Below are positions 63,401-64,000 of a DNA stretch of 64,000 bases, piece after piece. Position numbers and translations under genes: made by a program. The notes beneath the pieces are model-generated. The model was given only the letters and a program-made list of their open reading frames with translations. It was not told the DNA's origin and did no database searches. This stretch comes from Paulownia fortunei (lineage: Eukaryota > Streptophyta > Magnoliopsida > Lamiales > Paulowniaceae), in NCBI GenBank assembly GCA_019321725.1, contig CM033109.1, positions 13,733,993 through 13,797,992 of the forward strand. Reading direction: 5' to 3'. Each line of letters opens with the position of its first letter. Within the stretch, counting starts at the first letter, position 1.

Positions 63401-64000
63401 TGAAAATATTTTTAATTATTCTTACCAATATTCAAAAGTTAATTTGATTGTATAGTTCAACCAAATTCCATCTCTCAGGAATTAAAATATATTTACTTTC
63501 AAAATATTCATGACATATACTTTTTTGTATCTATTTTACATTCCATCAAAATAACTACAACAAATAGCTCTCATAAACTACTAATTTAACTCCAACAATT
63601 ACAAACATGAATAAAAGAACAAAGTACTCGTGTTTTCCTTCCTCTCAATTTACAAGTTATGTTTCCATTTTATATATATTTGCAATTTGTCATACTACAA
63701 TAAAAAATAGTAATAACGTAAAAAATAAATTTCAATAAATAAATATAACAACATACACTAAATTGTTATCATTATGCTTTATTGCCTCTAACCGATAAAA
63801 GTTGAACGTAATTATATTTAAAATTATTTTGATTATTTGATTTACATTGCGTTTTAATTGGAATTTAAAATTTAAATTATTTATATATTCTTTAGTCATT
63901 CTCATAAAAAATATTTAATGCTATTTAATAATTATACTTTTAAATTTAAAAATTATTTTTAAATCACACATAGACAAATATCCTAAAGTTAAATTTATTG
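57455..64000 (-). repeat. 2.2-kb satellite array, right block, inverted, 3.0 copies
   Basis: ACTCTGTAAC recurs at 57456, 59642 and 61825 (spacings 2186 and 2183), and the third copy reaches the window edge. Units are nearly identical to each other. Reverse-complemented, they match the left block (for example CATTTTGGTATTTAACTTAC and CATGATGCTCCATTGC) at roughly 85% by eye over about 500 bp, so this is a separately homogenised subfamily in the opposite orientation. ORFs at 57849-58094 and 60036-60281 are the same repeat in two units and are not genes. Confidence 0.92.

Overview
This window is repeat-dominated, AT-rich nuclear DNA from a flowering plant, probably a eudicot; I cannot name the species. 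The evidence is degenerate Ty3/gypsy and Ty1/copia retrotransposons, a solo LTR, MITEs, long-period satellite arrays, and two plant gene relics: a LOG-type cytokinin-activating enzyme and a MON2-like trafficking protein that still has plant-style introns. I found no intact protein-coding gene, tRNA, rRNA or CRISPR array. It is accessory/heterochromatic sequence, not a gene cluster.

Layout. 1-800: possible 3' end of a gene on the + strand with a polyadenylation signal. 1265-1790: a 178-bp tandem trimer. 2580-4440: noncoding DNA resembling the leader/spacer of Tat/Athila-type elements. 4547-8091 (-): a LOG-like pseudogene with no introns (a likely retrocopy), split near its C-terminus by a 2,900-bp solo LTR with a perfect 5-bp target duplication. 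8091-23630: a satellite of about 1.03-1.22 kb period, roughly 14 copies in two length classes; one copy carries a 770-bp insert. 24090-25458: a decayed gypsy gag-pro-RT fragment, cut off by a decayed minus-strand copia element (25459 to about 29.8 kb). About 29.8-35.58 kb: a decayed MON2-like gene on the - strand plus unidentified coding-like stretches and two MITEs. 35755-40141: an ~830-bp satellite ending at a 100-N assembly gap (40142-40241). 40242-50657: a 2.2-kb satellite. 50658-56192: a 5'-truncated plus-strand copia element. 56193-57454: an inverted copy of the 3' end of that copia element. 57455-64000: the same 2.2-kb satellite family in the opposite orientation.

Most notable structures. 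(1) The right third is an inverted structure: satellite, copia 3' end, 177-bp spacer, inverted copia 3' end, inverted satellite. The copia arms are nearly identical and share two nonsense mutations, while the flanking satellites differ by roughly 15% by eye. (2) The LOG retrocopy reads through the solo LTR into its own C-terminus once the LTR and one target duplication are removed. (3) Both long-period satellites show internal sub-repeat organisation. No new enzymatic or defence system is visible, and I do not claim one.
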